From: Streptomyces sp. yr375
GTDB taxonomy: Bacteria; Actinomycetota; Actinomycetes; Streptomycetales; Streptomycetaceae
Length of the DNA: 64,000 nt
Reading direction: 5' to 3'
Assembly (NCBI RefSeq): GCF_900110755.1
Contig: NZ_FOFF01000019.1
Span: 79,557-143,556 of the forward strand
The translations under genes and the position numbers were made by a program. A model generated the notes under the pieces. It was not told the origin of the DNA. It did not search any database and saw nothing but the letters and a program-made list of their open reading frames with translations. Of this stretch, positions 35,023 to 45,843 are shown piece by piece. Position 1 is the first letter of the stretch, and each line of letters begins with the position of its first letter.

Positions 35023-36501
35023 ATGCCCAGGACGCCAAGAAGCAGTGAAGGGGCGGTTCCCAAGGCGGCACTCGGCCTCTCCGGTGCGACCGCGCTCGTG
35101 GTCGGCACCATCATCGGGACCGGGGTGTTCGCGCTCCCCTCGGCTCTCGCGCCGTACGGGCCGATCGCGCTCGTGGCGTTCGGGGTCGTCACGCTGGGCG
35201 CACTCGCGCTGGCGGTGACCTTCGGGGCGCTGTCGAAGCGCGTCCCGGGGAGCGGCGGACCGTACGTCTACGCCCGTGAGGCCTTCGGCGAGTTCGCCGG
35301 ATTCCTCAACGCCTGGTCGTACTGGATCACCGCCTGGGCGGGGAACGCCGCGATCGTGGTGGCCTGGGTCGGCTATGTCGAGGTGTTCGTCAACACCGGC
35401 CACAAGACGGCGATCTCGATCCTCATCGCGCTGATCGGGCTCTGGATACCCGCCGCGATCAACCTCACCGGCGTACGGAACATGGGCGCCTTCCAGGTGT
35501 TCACCACCGTGCTGAAGTTCGTCCCGCTGCTCTTCATGGCCACCATCGGCCTGCTGTTCGTCGACCCGCACAACTTCGGTCCGTTCAACGCCAGCGGCCA
35601 GTCGGCGATGGGCGCGATCTCGGCCGCCGCGCCGATCGCCCTGTTCAGCTACATCGGCCTGGAGGCCGCCTCGGTGGTCGCAGGCCGCGTCCGCGAGCCG
35701 GGCCGCAACGTGCCGCGCGCCACGGTCTACGGCACCCTCGCCTGCGCCGTCATCTACATCCTGGGCACCCTCGCCGTCTTCGGCACCGTCTCGCACGGTC
35801 AACTCGGCGCGTCGACGGCCCCGTTCACCGACGCCGCCAACAACATCCTCGGCGGCACCTGGGCCGGCGACACGGTCGCCGTCGCCGCGATCGTCTCCGG
35901 CATCGGCGCCCTCAACGGCTGGACCATGCTCTGCGCCGAGATGCCGTACGCCGCCGCCCGCGACGGACTCTTCCCCGGCGCCTTCGCCGAACTCCGCGGC
36001 GAGAACGGCGTCCCCGTCTTCGGCATCGTCGCCTCCACCGTCCTGGCCTCGCTCATCACCGTGTTCAGCTACACCCGCTTCGACGACGTCTTCACCAAGA
36101 TCGTGCTGCTGAGCGTGCTCACGGCCGTGATCCCCTACCTGTTCTCCGCCGCCGCCCAGTTGTACTGGCTGCTGGTACGCGGACGCGAGAGCATCGCCGG
36201 CCGACGCCTGGCCCGCGACATCACCGTCTCCGTCCTGGCGATGGTCTTCTCGTACTGGGCGATCCAGGGAAGCGGCTACCAGACCGTGTACTACGGCCTG
36301 TTCGTCCTGCTGCTCGGCATCCCGGTGTACGTGTGGCTGAAGCGGGGCCAGGGCGTGTACGGCGAGGCGCCGGCCCCGGCGCCCGCCCCTGAGCGCCGGG
36401 CCCCCGAGACCGCGACGCCTCCGGTCAGGCGGATCTCCCGCGCAGTGCCGACCGGCCGCATCGGTGGCCTCCGGCGCGACCGCATCCGCAACCGCGATTG
36501 A
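35023..36501 (+). CDS. arcD: APC-family amino-acid antiporter, probable arginine/ornithine exchanger
   Basis: 492 residues from ATG 35023, following AAGGAGCACC. It has about 12 membrane spans. The first helix is LVVGTIIGTGVFALPSALAP (APC signature GxxIGTGVF), followed by VPGSGGPYVYAREAFGEFAG and APIALFSYIGLEAASVVAGR. It resembles the basic-amino-acid/polyamine antiporter subfamily, which includes arginine:ornithine and arginine:agmatine exchangers. Position at the head of arcA-arcB-arcC supports arginine uptake against ornithine export; the substrate is otherwise inferred. The C-terminus is a Pro/Ala/Arg-rich tail of about 45 residues. Confidence 0.82.
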   Translation: MPRTPRSSEGAVPKAALGLSGATALVVGTIIGTGVFALPSALAPYGPIALVAFGVVTLGALALAVTFGALSKRVPGSGGPYVYAREAFGEFAGFLNAWSYWITAWAGNAAIVVAWVGYVEVFVNTGHKTAISILIALIGLWIPAAINLTGVRNMGAFQVFTTVLKFVPLLFMATIGLLFVDPHNFGPFNASGQSAMGAISAAAPIALFSYIGLEAASVVAGRVREPGRNVPRATVYGTLACAVIYILGTLAVFGTVSHGQLGASTAPFTDAANNILGGTWAGDTVAVAAIVSGIGALNGWTMLCAEMPYAAARDGLFPGAFAELRGENGVPVFGIVASTVLASLITVFSYTRFDDVFTKIVLLSVLTAVIPYLFSAAAQLYWLLVRGRESIAGRRLARDITVSVLAMVFSYWAIQGSGYQTVYYGLFVLLLGIPVYVWLKRGQGVYGEAPAPAPAPERRAPETATPPVRRISRAVPTGRIGGLRRDRIRNRD

Positions 36502-36551
36502 CCGCGCCCCGCGCCAGGCCCCGCCCGTACGACCCGAGGAGCAGCCCCGCC

Positions 36552-37772
36552 ATGAACGCCACCGCCTTCCACGTCGACTCCGAGGTCGGCCGCCTCCGCC
36601 AGGTGATCCTGCACCGCCCCGGCCTGGAACTCTCCCGGCTGACCCCGCGCAACGTCGACGCCCTGCTCTTCGACGACATCCTGTGGGCCAAGCGCGCCCG
36701 CGAGGAGCACGACGCCTTCGCCCAGGTCCTGCGCGACCACGGCGCCCGCGTCCACTACTTCGCCGACCTGCTCACCCAGACCCTCGCCGACCCAGAGGCC
36801 CGCGACTGGCTGCTGGAGCGAGTCGTCACCCCGGCCACCGTAGGCCCGGCACTGATCGACCCCCTGCGCGAACTGTGCGTCGACCTCGACGGAGAGACAC
36901 TCGCCGGCCACCTCATCGGCGGCATCCTCAAGAGCGACCTGACGCTCCCCACCCCGCACAGCCTGGTCTGGAACACCCTCGACGCCGAGGACTTCGCGCT
37001 CACGCCGCTGCCCAACCACCTCTTCCCGCGCGACAACTCCTGCTGGATGTACGACCGCCTGTCGGTCAACCCGATGGCCAAGACCGCCCGGCGCCGCGAG
37101 AGTCTGCACGCCGAGGCCATCTACCGCTTCCACCCGATGTTCTCCGGCACGGTCACCACACCACTCCTCGACGGCGCGGTCGGCACCCTGGAGGGCGGCG
37201 ACGTCCACGTCCTCGGCAACGGTGCCGTCATGGTCGGCATGGGGGAGCGCACCACCGCCCAGGCCGTGGAGAACCTGGCCTCCCGGCTCTTCGCCACCGG
37301 CACCGCAAACCGCCTGCTCGCCGTCCAACTGCCCGCCGCCCGGGCCTACATGCACCTCGACACCGTGCTCACGATGGTCGACCGCGACGCCTTCACCGTC
37401 TATCCGGGCCTCGCGGACTCCCTCCGCTCGTGGACGCTCACACCCAGCGACGTCCGCGAGACCGGCTTCGAGGTCACCCCGAACTCCGACCTGGCCGGCG
37501 CCCTGGCCGAGGCCCTCGACCTGGACAAGGTCCGGATGCTGTCCGCGCCGCAGGACATCCGCAGCGCCGAGCGCGAGCAGTGGGACGACGGCAGCAACTT
37601 CCTCGCCCTCGCCCCCGGTGTCGTCGTCGGCTACGAGCGCAACGTCACCACCAACACCTACCTCCGCAAGCAGGGCGTCGAGATCGTCACCATCGCCGGC
37701 GCCGAACTCGGCCGCGGCCGGGGCGGACCGCGCTGCATGAGCTGCCCCATCGAACGCGACCCGGCCGCCTGA
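36552..37772 (+). CDS. arcA: Arginine deiminase
   Basis: 406 residues from ATG 36552, with CGAGGAGCAG upstream. Guanidino-modifying enzyme features: VGRLRQVILHRPGLELSRLT, LPNHLFPRDNSCWMYDRLSV (substrate Asp region), EGGDVHVLGNGAVMVGMGER and the catalytic Cys395 in GGPRCMSCP, with HLDTVLTMVDRDAF carrying the catalytic His. It converts arginine to citrulline and ammonia, the first step of the deiminase pathway. It is second in the arcD-A-B-C operon, 50 nt after the permease. Confidence 0.95.
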   Translation: MNATAFHVDSEVGRLRQVILHRPGLELSRLTPRNVDALLFDDILWAKRAREEHDAFAQVLRDHGARVHYFADLLTQTLADPEARDWLLERVVTPATVGPALIDPLRELCVDLDGETLAGHLIGGILKSDLTLPTPHSLVWNTLDAEDFALTPLPNHLFPRDNSCWMYDRLSVNPMAKTARRRESLHAEAIYRFHPMFSGTVTTPLLDGAVGTLEGGDVHVLGNGAVMVGMGERTTAQAVENLASRLFATGTANRLLAVQLPAARAYMHLDTVLTMVDRDAFTVYPGLADSLRSWTLTPSDVRETGFEVTPNSDLAGALAEALDLDKVRMLSAPQDIRSAEREQWDDGSNFLALAPGVVVGYERNVTTNTYLRKQGVEIVTIAGAELGRGRGGPRCMSCPIERDPAA

Positions 37773-37792
37773 CCCAGCAAGGGGACTTCACC

Positions 37793-38794
37793 ATGACCGT
37801 CGACCTGCGAGGCCGCTCCTACCTGAGCGAACTCGACTACACCGCCCCCGAGATCCACCACCTCCTCGACCTGGCCGCCGACCTCAAGGCCGCCAAGCGC
37901 GCCGGCACCGAACAGCCCCGGCTGACCGGCAAGAACCTCGCGCTGATCTTCGAGAAGACCTCCACCCGCACCCGCTGCGCCTTCGAGGTCGCCGCCGCCG
38001 ACCAGGGCGCCCACACCACCTACCTCGGCCCCGGCGACACACACGTCGGCGGCAAGGAGTCCATCGCCGACACCGCCCGGGTGCTTGGCCGGATGTTCGA
38101 CGGCATCGAGTACCGCGGCTCCGCCCAGTCGATCGTGACCGAACTCGCCGCCCGCTCCGGGGTCCCCGTCTACAACGGCCTGACCGACACCGCGCACCCC
38201 ACCCAGAGCCTGTGCGACGTCCTCACCATGGACGAGCACAGCCCCAAACCCCTGCCGGACATCAGCTACTGCTACCTCGGCGACGCCCGCAACAACATGG
38301 GCAACTCGCTGCTGTCGATGGGCGCCCTGCTCGGCATGGACGTACGCATCGCCGCGCCCCGCGCGCTGTGGCCGGCGGCAGAACTGGTCGCCGCCTGCCG
38401 GGAGTCGGGCGAGGGCAGCGGGGCCCGGATCACCCTCACCGAGGACGTCGAGACCGCAGTGCACGGAGCGGACTTCCTGCACACCGACGTCTGGGTCTCC
38501 ATGGGTGAGCCCGCCGACACCTGGCGGCAGCGGATAGAGCTGCTCCTCCCGTACCAGGTGAACGACAAGACGCTGGCCGCCACCGGAAACCCGGACGTGA
38601 AGTTCATGCACTGCCTGCCGGCCCTGCACGACCGTCGCACCCACCTCGGCCAGGACCTCTTCGACACTTACGGACTGGACGGCCTGGAGGTCGCCGACGA
38701 GGTCTTCTCGTCGCCCGCCTCGATCGTCTTCGACCAGGCGGAGAACCGGCTGCACACCATCAAGGCCGTACTCGTCGCCACCCTGGAGGACTGA
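37793..38794 (+). CDS. arcB: Ornithine carbamoyltransferase, catabolic
   Basis: 333 residues from ATG 37793, with AAGGGGAC upstream, 20 nt after arcA. Carbamoyl-phosphate motif STRTR at residues 57-61 (EKTSTRTRCAFEVAA), HPTQ as DTAHPTQSLCDVLTMDEH, the ornithine region DVWVSMGE, and the Cys-containing MHCLPALHD loop. In this operon it should run in the catabolic direction: citrulline plus phosphate to ornithine and carbamoyl phosphate. The biosynthetic argF would normally sit with the other arg genes elsewhere. Confidence 0.94.
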   Translation: MTVDLRGRSYLSELDYTAPEIHHLLDLAADLKAAKRAGTEQPRLTGKNLALIFEKTSTRTRCAFEVAAADQGAHTTYLGPGDTHVGGKESIADTARVLGRMFDGIEYRGSAQSIVTELAARSGVPVYNGLTDTAHPTQSLCDVLTMDEHSPKPLPDISYCYLGDARNNMGNSLLSMGALLGMDVRIAAPRALWPAAELVAACRESGEGSGARITLTEDVETAVHGADFLHTDVWVSMGEPADTWRQRIELLLPYQVNDKTLAATGNPDVKFMHCLPALHDRRTHLGQDLFDTYGLDGLEVADEVFSSPASIVFDQAENRLHTIKAVLVATLED

Positions 38795-38797
38795 GCC

Positions 38798-39721
38798 ATG
38801 CGCATCGTCATCGCGCTGGGCGGCAACGCCCTGCTGCACCGCGGCGAACACCCCGACGCAGCCGTCCAGTTGGCGAACATCGACCGGGTGACCACCGCGA
38901 TCGCCGCCCTCGCCACCGAGCACGAGATCGTCATCACCCACGGCAACGGCCCCCAGATCGGCCTGCTCGCCGTGGAGAGCGCGGCCGACCCGGCCCTGAG
39001 CGCCCCCTACCCCCTCGACCTGCTCGGCGCCCAGACCCAGGGCATGATCGGTTCCCTGCTGGCCCGCACCCTGCACGACGCCCTGCCTGGCCGCCGGATC
39101 GCCGCCCTGGTCACCCACACCTTCGTCCGGGCCGACGACCCGGCCTTCGAGCACCCCACGAAGTTCGTCGGCCAGGTGTACCCCTACGACGTGGCGTCCG
39201 CGCTCGCCCGCAAACGCGGCTGGCACATCGCCGCCGACACCACCGGCTGGCGCCGCGTCGTCCCCTCCCCGGCACCCGAACGGATCCTGGAGACCGACAC
39301 GATCCACGAACTCCTGGGCAGCGGCACGCTCGTCATCTGCGCGGGCGGCGGAGGAGTCCCCGTCACCGCCGACCCCGACACCGGCGCGCTCACCGGTGCG
39401 GAGGCCGTCGTCGACAAGGACCTCACGGCAGCACTGCTCGCCGAGGACCTCAAGGCCGACTTCCTGCTCATCCTCACCGACGTGCCCTGCGTCTACACCG
39501 GCTACGGCACCCCCGACCAGCAGCCCGTCCTCGGCGCCACCCCCGCCGACCTGCGCCGGGGCGGCTTCCCCGAGGGGTCGATGGGCCCCAAGACCGAGGC
39601 CGCCGCCCGCTTCGTCGAACACACCGGGGGACTGGCCGCGATCGGCGCCCTGGACGCGGCGTACGAGATCGTCCACGGCAGGTCGGGCACGCTCGTGCGC
39701 CCGGAGCTGCCCGTCGTGTGA
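38798..39721 (+). CDS. arcC: Carbamate kinase
   Basis: 307 residues, starting 3 nt after the arcB stop. Motifs are MRIVIALGGNALLHRGEHPD, TEHEIVITHGNGPQIGLLAV, TLVICAGGGGVPV and EAVVDKDLTAALLAEDLKAD, ending FPEGSMGPKTEAAARFVEHT. It transfers the phosphate of carbamoyl phosphate to ADP, yielding ATP, ammonia and CO2, the only ATP-forming step of the pathway. It closes the arc operon. The intergenic space after it holds palindromes in front of the PFL gene. Confidence 0.95.
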   Translation: MRIVIALGGNALLHRGEHPDAAVQLANIDRVTTAIAALATEHEIVITHGNGPQIGLLAVESAADPALSAPYPLDLLGAQTQGMIGSLLARTLHDALPGRRIAALVTHTFVRADDPAFEHPTKFVGQVYPYDVASALARKRGWHIAADTTGWRRVVPSPAPERILETDTIHELLGSGTLVICAGGGGVPVTADPDTGALTGAEAVVDKDLTAALLAEDLKADFLLILTDVPCVYTGYGTPDQQPVLGATPADLRRGGFPEGSMGPKTEAAARFVEHTGGLAAIGALDAAYEIVHGRSGTLVRPELPVV

Positions 39722-39738
39722 GCGTCCGTGACGGGGGT

Positions 39739-39795
39739 GGGCCGTTCGGCCCCGCGAGAGGGCCGGACGGCCGTGACCAGGGCCCTGGCCGGCCC
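39739..39795 (+). promoter_or_regulatory. OsdR/DevR-like palindromes upstream of pyruvate formate-lyase
   Basis: GGGCCGTTCGGCCC (39739-39752) is exact. GGGCCGGACGGCCG (39760-39773) starts 21 bp later with one mismatch. GGGCCCTGGCCGGCCC (39780-39795) is a longer inverted repeat of similar composition. They start 17 nt after the arcC stop and end about 75 bp upstream of the PFL start, giving the pfl pair its own regulated promoter. Confidence 0.65.
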
Positions 39796-39868
39796 TCCCC
39801 GTGATCACGGCGTCGCAGGACCATCGACACAGAGGTATTCAGGTGCGAGGCAAGGGAGAGAACCGGCG

Positions 39869-42127
39869 ATGACAACGACAGCGGTAGCCGGCACGCGCGC
39901 CTCCGAGGCGTGGCGCGGCTTCGCGGGCACCTCCTGGCGCGAGCGCGTCGACGTGCGCGACTTCATCCAGGCCAACTACACGCCGTACGAAGGTGACGCG
40001 TCCTTCCTGACCGGTCCCACCGACCGCACGCGAGCCGTGTGGGAGAAGGTCAGTTCCCTGTTCCCGGAGGAGCGCCGCAAGGGCGTTCTCGACGTCGACA
40101 CGGCGACCCCGTCGACGATCACCTCGCATGCGCCCGGATACATCGACCGCGAACGGGAGTTGATCGTCGGCCTGCAGACCGACGCCCCGCTCAAGCGCGC
40201 GATCATGCCCAACGGCGGCCTGCGCATGGTCGAGAACGGCCTCAGGGCGTACGGCTACGAGGCCGACCCGTTCGTCTCGCGCGTCTTCGGCACCTACCGC
40301 AAGACCCACAACGACGGTGTCTTCGACGCGTACACCCCCGAAATGCGGGCCGCCCGCAAGGCCGGCGTCATCACCGGCCTGCCCGACGCCTACGGCCGCG
40401 GCCGGATCATCGGCGACTACCGGCGCGTGGCGCTGTACGGCACGGACCGCCTGATCGAGGCCAAGAAGGCCGAGCGGGCCCTGCTCGACGCCTGTGCGTC
40501 CAGTATTGAGGTCATCCGGGACCGGGAGGAACTCGCCGAGCAGACACGGGCGTTGGGCGAGCTGACGCGGATGGCTGCCACGTACGGCTGCGACGTCTCG
40601 CGCCCCGCCGTCACCGCCCACGAGGCCGTGCAGTGGCTCTACCTCGCCTACCTGGCCGCCGTGAAGGAGCAGAACGGCGCCGCGATGTCACTCGGCCGCA
40701 CCTCCACCTTCCTCGACATCTACCTCCAACGCGACCTGGACGAAGGTGTGTTGGACGAGACGCGCGCCCAGGAACTCGTCGACGACTTCGTGATCAAGCT
40801 GCGGATCGTACGGTTCCTGCGCACCCCCGAGTACGACGCCCTGTTCTCCGGCGACCCGACCTGGGTGACGGAGTCCATCGGCGGCATGGGCGAGGACGGG
40901 CGCACCCTGGTCACCCGCACCTCCTTCCGCTTCCTGCAGACCCTCTACAACCTCGGCCCCGCACCCGAACCCAACCTGACGGTCCTGTGGTCGCCCCAAC
41001 TTCCCTTCGCCTTCAGGAAGTTCTGTGCCCAGGTCTCGATCGACACCAGCGCCGTCCAGTACGAGTCGGACGAGCTGCTGCGCCCGTGCACCGGCGACGA
41101 CACCGCCATCGCCTGCTGTGTCTCGGCGATGCGGGTCGGCAGGCAGATGCAGTTCTTCGGCGCCCGGGTCAACCTCGCCAAGGCCCTGCTCTACGCGGTC
41201 AACGGCGGCCGGGACGAGATGACCGGCGAACAGATCGCGTCGCCGACGGACCCGCTGACCGGCGAGTACCTGGACTACGAGGAACTGTCCAAGGCCTACG
41301 ACCACGTCCTGGACTGGCTGGCCCGGACGTACGTCAACGCGCTCAACGTCATCCACTACATGCACGACAAGTACGCCTACGAGCGCGTCGAGATGGCCCT
41401 GCACGACTACCCCGTGCACCGCTTCATGGCCTGCGGCATCGCCGGCCTGTCGGTCGCGGCGGACAGCCTGTCCGCCGTCAAGTACGCCCGGGTGAAGGTG
41501 TTCCGGGACGCGAGCGGCCTCGCCGTCGACTTCCGCACCGAGGGCGACTTCCCGGCGTACGGCAACAACGACGACCGCGCCGACGGCATCGCCGTAGGCC
41601 TGGTGGAGTCCTTCATGGCGAAGGTGCGCCAGTACCCCACCTACCGGGGCGCCGAGCACACCCAGTCGGTCCTGACGATCACCTCGAACGTCGTCTACGG
41701 CAAGCACACCGGCAACACCCCCGACGGCCGCCACGCCGGGCAGCCCTTCGCGCCCGGAGCCAACCCGATGAACGGCCGCGACCGGCACGGGGTCGCCGCC
41801 TCCGCGCTCTCGGTCGCGAAGCTGCCGTACGAACAGGCCCGGGACGGGATCTCGCTGACGACGACGATCACGCCCGAGGGGCTGGGGCACAACCCGGACG
41901 AGCGGGCCGGACACCTGGTGGGCATCCTCGACGCCTACACATCGGCCGGCGGCTTCCACATGAACGTCAACGTGCTCGACCGCGCCACTCTGGAAGACGC
42001 GATGGAACACCCGGACAAATACCCGGACTTGACCATTCGCGTCTCCGGCTACGCCGTCAACTTTGTCCGCCTGACCCGCGAGCAGCAGCTCGACGTGATC
42101 AGCCGCACCTTCCACGGATCGCTGTGA
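39869..42127 (+). CDS. pflB: Pyruvate formate-lyase (glycyl radical enzyme)
   Basis: 752 residues, the family length, from ATG 39869, which follows AGGGAGAG. The two catalytic cysteines are adjacent, Cys416-Cys417 (TAIACCVSAM). The glycyl-radical site is Gly727 in RVSGYAVNFVRLT. Other hallmarks: DVDTATPSTITSHAPGYID, PNLTVLWSPQLP, DDYGIACCV-like context, and GNTPDGRHAGQPFAPGANPMN. It converts pyruvate and CoA to acetyl-CoA and formate, and works only anaerobically because oxygen destroys the radical. The activase overlaps it by 4 nt, and the promoter has operator palindromes. This oxygen-sensitive enzyme is striking in a Streptomyces-like genome. Confidence 0.95.
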   Translation: MTTTAVAGTRASEAWRGFAGTSWRERVDVRDFIQANYTPYEGDASFLTGPTDRTRAVWEKVSSLFPEERRKGVLDVDTATPSTITSHAPGYIDRERELIVGLQTDAPLKRAIMPNGGLRMVENGLRAYGYEADPFVSRVFGTYRKTHNDGVFDAYTPEMRAARKAGVITGLPDAYGRGRIIGDYRRVALYGTDRLIEAKKAERALLDACASSIEVIRDREELAEQTRALGELTRMAATYGCDVSRPAVTAHEAVQWLYLAYLAAVKEQNGAAMSLGRTSTFLDIYLQRDLDEGVLDETRAQELVDDFVIKLRIVRFLRTPEYDALFSGDPTWVTESIGGMGEDGRTLVTRTSFRFLQTLYNLGPAPEPNLTVLWSPQLPFAFRKFCAQVSIDTSAVQYESDELLRPCTGDDTAIACCVSAMRVGRQMQFFGARVNLAKALLYAVNGGRDEMTGEQIASPTDPLTGEYLDYEELSKAYDHVLDWLARTYVNALNVIHYMHDKYAYERVEMALHDYPVHRFMACGIAGLSVAADSLSAVKYARVKVFRDASGLAVDFRTEGDFPAYGNNDDRADGIAVGLVESFMAKVRQYPTYRGAEHTQSVLTITSNVVYGKHTGNTPDGRHAGQPFAPGANPMNGRDRHGVAASALSVAKLPYEQARDGISLTTTITPEGLGHNPDERAGHLVGILDAYTSAGGFHMNVNVLDRATLEDAMEHPDKYPDLTIRVSGYAVNFVRLTREQQLDVISRTFHGSL

Positions 42128-42870
42128 GCAGGGTGCGCACCGCGACCACCGGCCGGATCCACTCCTGGGACCTGTCCACCGGCGTGGACGGTCCCGGGAC
42201 CCGGTTCGTCCTCTTCGTCTCCGGCTGCCCGCTGCGCTGCCTGTACTGCGCCAACCCCGACACCTGGCACATGCGCGACGGCCGGGAGATGAGCGTCGAC
42301 GCGGTGATGGCGGAGATCGGGAAGGTCCAGGGCTTCGTCACCACGGCCGGCGGCGGGGTCACCCTCACCGGCGGCGAGCCACTGCTCCAGTCCGCGTTCG
42401 CCGGGGAGATCCTGCGCCGCTGCAAGGAGGCAGGCCTGCACACCGCGCTCGACACCTCCGGCTTCCTGGGCGCCCGCGCCACCGACGAACTCCTCGCCGA
42501 CACCGACCTGGTGCTCCTGGACATCAAGTCCTTCGACGTCAACACCTACCGGAAAGTGACCGGCGGCGAACTTGCCCCCACCCTGAACTTCGCGACGAGG
42601 CTGGACCGGCTCGGCATCCCGATGTGGATCCGGTACGTCCTGGTCCCCGGCTGGACCGACGACCTGGAGTCCGTGGACGCCCTGGCCGGCTTCGTGGCGG
42701 GACTCGGCGCGGTCGAGCGGGTCGACGTGCTGCCCTTCCACAAACTCGGCGCCGCGAAGTACGAAGCCCTCGGCATCCCCTTCCCGTTGCACGACAATCC
42801 CGTGCCCGCCCCCGACCTGATCCAGAAGGTCCGCGATCGCTTCAGTAGGCACGGGGTCCGGGCCTACTGA
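42124..42870 (+). CDS. pflA: Pyruvate formate-lyase activating enzyme (radical SAM)
   Basis: 248 residues. GTG 42124 overlaps the PFL stop (GTGA), so translation is coupled. The radical-SAM cluster CX3CX2C appears as CPLRCLYC (about residues 36-43), after DGPGTRFVLFVSG, which is typical of PFL activases. GGVTLTGGEPLLQ is the SAM-binding GGE motif. FDTSGFL-like text (ALDTSGFLGARATDEL) and WIRYVLVPGWTDD complete the family pattern. It generates the Gly727 radical of the neighbouring enzyme using SAM and reduced flavodoxin; the flavodoxin at 27912 is one candidate donor. Confidence 0.95.
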   Translation: MSRVRTATTGRIHSWDLSTGVDGPGTRFVLFVSGCPLRCLYCANPDTWHMRDGREMSVDAVMAEIGKVQGFVTTAGGGVTLTGGEPLLQSAFAGEILRRCKEAGLHTALDTSGFLGARATDELLADTDLVLLDIKSFDVNTYRKVTGGELAPTLNFATRLDRLGIPMWIRYVLVPGWTDDLESVDALAGFVAGLGAVERVDVLPFHKLGAAKYEALGIPFPLHDNPVPAPDLIQKVRDRFSRHGVRAY

Positions 42871-43037
42871 CCGCCGAACCATGGACGGCATATTGGCCCG
42901 ATGCCCTCTCTCCCAGCCTCGGAACCCATCTCAAGCCGGGGACATCCCAGGGAGTTTCCAGGGACTTCCCGCCGCGTAAGCAGGGAAGGCCCCGACAGCG
43001 CTGAAAGAAACGAACGCGCTGGTCAGGGCCCGTCCCG

Positions 43038-44405
<1,368 letters not shown>

Positions 44406-44446
44406 AATGACTCCTCAATACAGTCAATACAGGGTGGTGCGGGGGA

Positions 44447-44480
44447 GGGGTGCCCCACCCACGAGTGTGCGGGGCACCCC
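44447..44480 (-). terminator. Hairpin between glyA and sdaA
   Basis: GGGGTGCCCC (44447-44456) and GGGGCACCCC (44471-44480) form a 10-bp stem with a 14-nt loop, 48 nt beyond the glyA stop and 42 nt before sdaA. It may end the glyA transcript or attenuate sdaA. Confidence 0.6.
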
Positions 44481-44527
44481 ACAAAAGGGAACTACCTGAA
44501 CTATGTGAACTACGTGACCTTTGCGGA

Positions 44528-45829
44528 CTACTTGGTCAGGCCCGGGTACAGCGGGTGCTTGTCCGCCAGGGCGACGACCCGCGCCCTCAGACCATCCGCG
44601 TCGCGCGTCGCGTCGTACGACGGCTTGAGCACCGTCGCGATGACGTCCGCGACCTCCGCGAAGTCCTCGGCCGTGAAGCCGCGGGTCGCGAGCGCCGGGG
44701 TGCCGATCCGCAGCCCGGACGTCACCATCGGCGGGCGCGGGTCGTTCGGGACCGCGTTGCGGTTGACCGTGATGCCGACCGAGTGCAGCCGGTCCTCGGC
44801 CTGCTGCCCGTCCAGCTCGGACTCGCGCAGGTCGACGAGGAGCAGGTGCACGTCCGTGCCGCCCGACAGGACGTTCACGCCGGCCTCACGGGCGTCCGGC
44901 GCGGTCAGCCGCTCGGCGAGGATCTGCGCGCCGGCCACCGTGCGCCGCTGGCGCTCCTTGAACTCCTCCGAGGCGGCCACCTTGAAGGAGACCGCCTTCG
45001 CCGCGATCACGTGCTCCAGGGGACCGCCCTGGAAGCCCGGGAAGACGGACGAGTTCAGCTTCTTCGCGAAGTCCTTCTTGGCCAGGATGATGCCGCCGCG
45101 CGGGCCGCCCAGCGTCTTGTGGGTGGTGGACGTGACGACGTCCGCGTACGGGACCGGGTTCGGGTGCAGACCCGCCGCGACCAGGCCCGCGAAGTGCGCC
45201 ATGTCGACCCACAGGTACGCGCCGACCTCGTCCGCGATCCGGCGGAACTCGGCGAAGTCCAACTGCCGCGGGTACGCCGACCAGCCCGCGATGATCACCT
45301 TGGGGCGGTTCTCCTTGGCGAGCCGCTCGACCTCGGCCATGTCGACCAGCCCGGCGTCGTCCACGTGGTACGCGACCACGTTGAACTGCTTGCCGGAGAA
45401 GTTCAGCCGCATCCCGTGGGTCAGATGGCCGCCGTGCGCCAGGTCCAGGCCGAGGATGGTGTCGCCGGGCTGGGCCAGCGCGAACAGCGCCGCCTGGTTG
45501 GCCGACGCGCCCGAGTGCGGCTGCACGTTGGCGTACTCGGCGCCGAACAGCTCCTTGATCCGGTCGATCGCGATCTGCTCGGCCACGTCGACATGCTCGC
45601 AGCCGCCGTAGTAACGGCGGCCCGGGTAGCCCTCGGCGTACTTGTTGGTCAGGACCGAGCCCTGCGCCTCCATGACCGCGAGCGGAGCGAAGTTCTCCGA
45701 CGCGATCATCTCGAGCGTGGACTGCTGGCGGTGCAGCTCGGCGTCGAGCGCGGCGGCGATCTCCGGGTCGAGCTCGTGCAGGGGCGTGTTCAGAACGGAC
45801 GGGACGGACGGTACAGACGGGACAGACAT
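44528..45829 (-). CDS. glyA: Serine hydroxymethyltransferase
   Basis: 433 residues from ATG 45829, with CAGGAGACGC upstream. The N-terminus MSVPSVPSVPSVLNTPLHEL contains a short SVP repeat, encoded by near-identical GGGACGGAC-like units, and varies between species. The PLP lysine lies in TSTTHKTLGGPRGG; family blocks are MIASENFAPLAVMEAQGSVL, NKYAEGYPGRRYYGGC and VQPHSGASANQAALFALAQP. It interconverts serine and glycine with tetrahydrofolate. It follows gcvH by 14 nt in the riboswitch-controlled unit gcvT-gcvH-glyA. Confidence 0.95.
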   Translation of the reverse strand: MSVPSVPSVPSVLNTPLHELDPEIAAALDAELHRQQSTLEMIASENFAPLAVMEAQGSVLTNKYAEGYPGRRYYGGCEHVDVAEQIAIDRIKELFGAEYANVQPHSGASANQAALFALAQPGDTILGLDLAHGGHLTHGMRLNFSGKQFNVVAYHVDDAGLVDMAEVERLAKENRPKVIIAGWSAYPRQLDFAEFRRIADEVGAYLWVDMAHFAGLVAAGLHPNPVPYADVVTSTTHKTLGGPRGGIILAKKDFAKKLNSSVFPGFQGGPLEHVIAAKAVSFKVAASEEFKERQRRTVAGAQILAERLTAPDAREAGVNVLSGGTDVHLLLVDLRESELDGQQAEDRLHSVGITVNRNAVPNDPRPPMVTSGLRIGTPALATRGFTAEDFAEVADVIATVLKPSYDATRDADGLRARVVALADKHPLYPGLTK

Positions 45830-45843
45830 GCGTCTCCTGCTCC

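Noticed and set aside
37658..39808. A 716-residue minus-strand frame opposite arcB and arcC
   Set aside because: Shadow frame; both arc genes have complete catalytic motifs on the plus strand.
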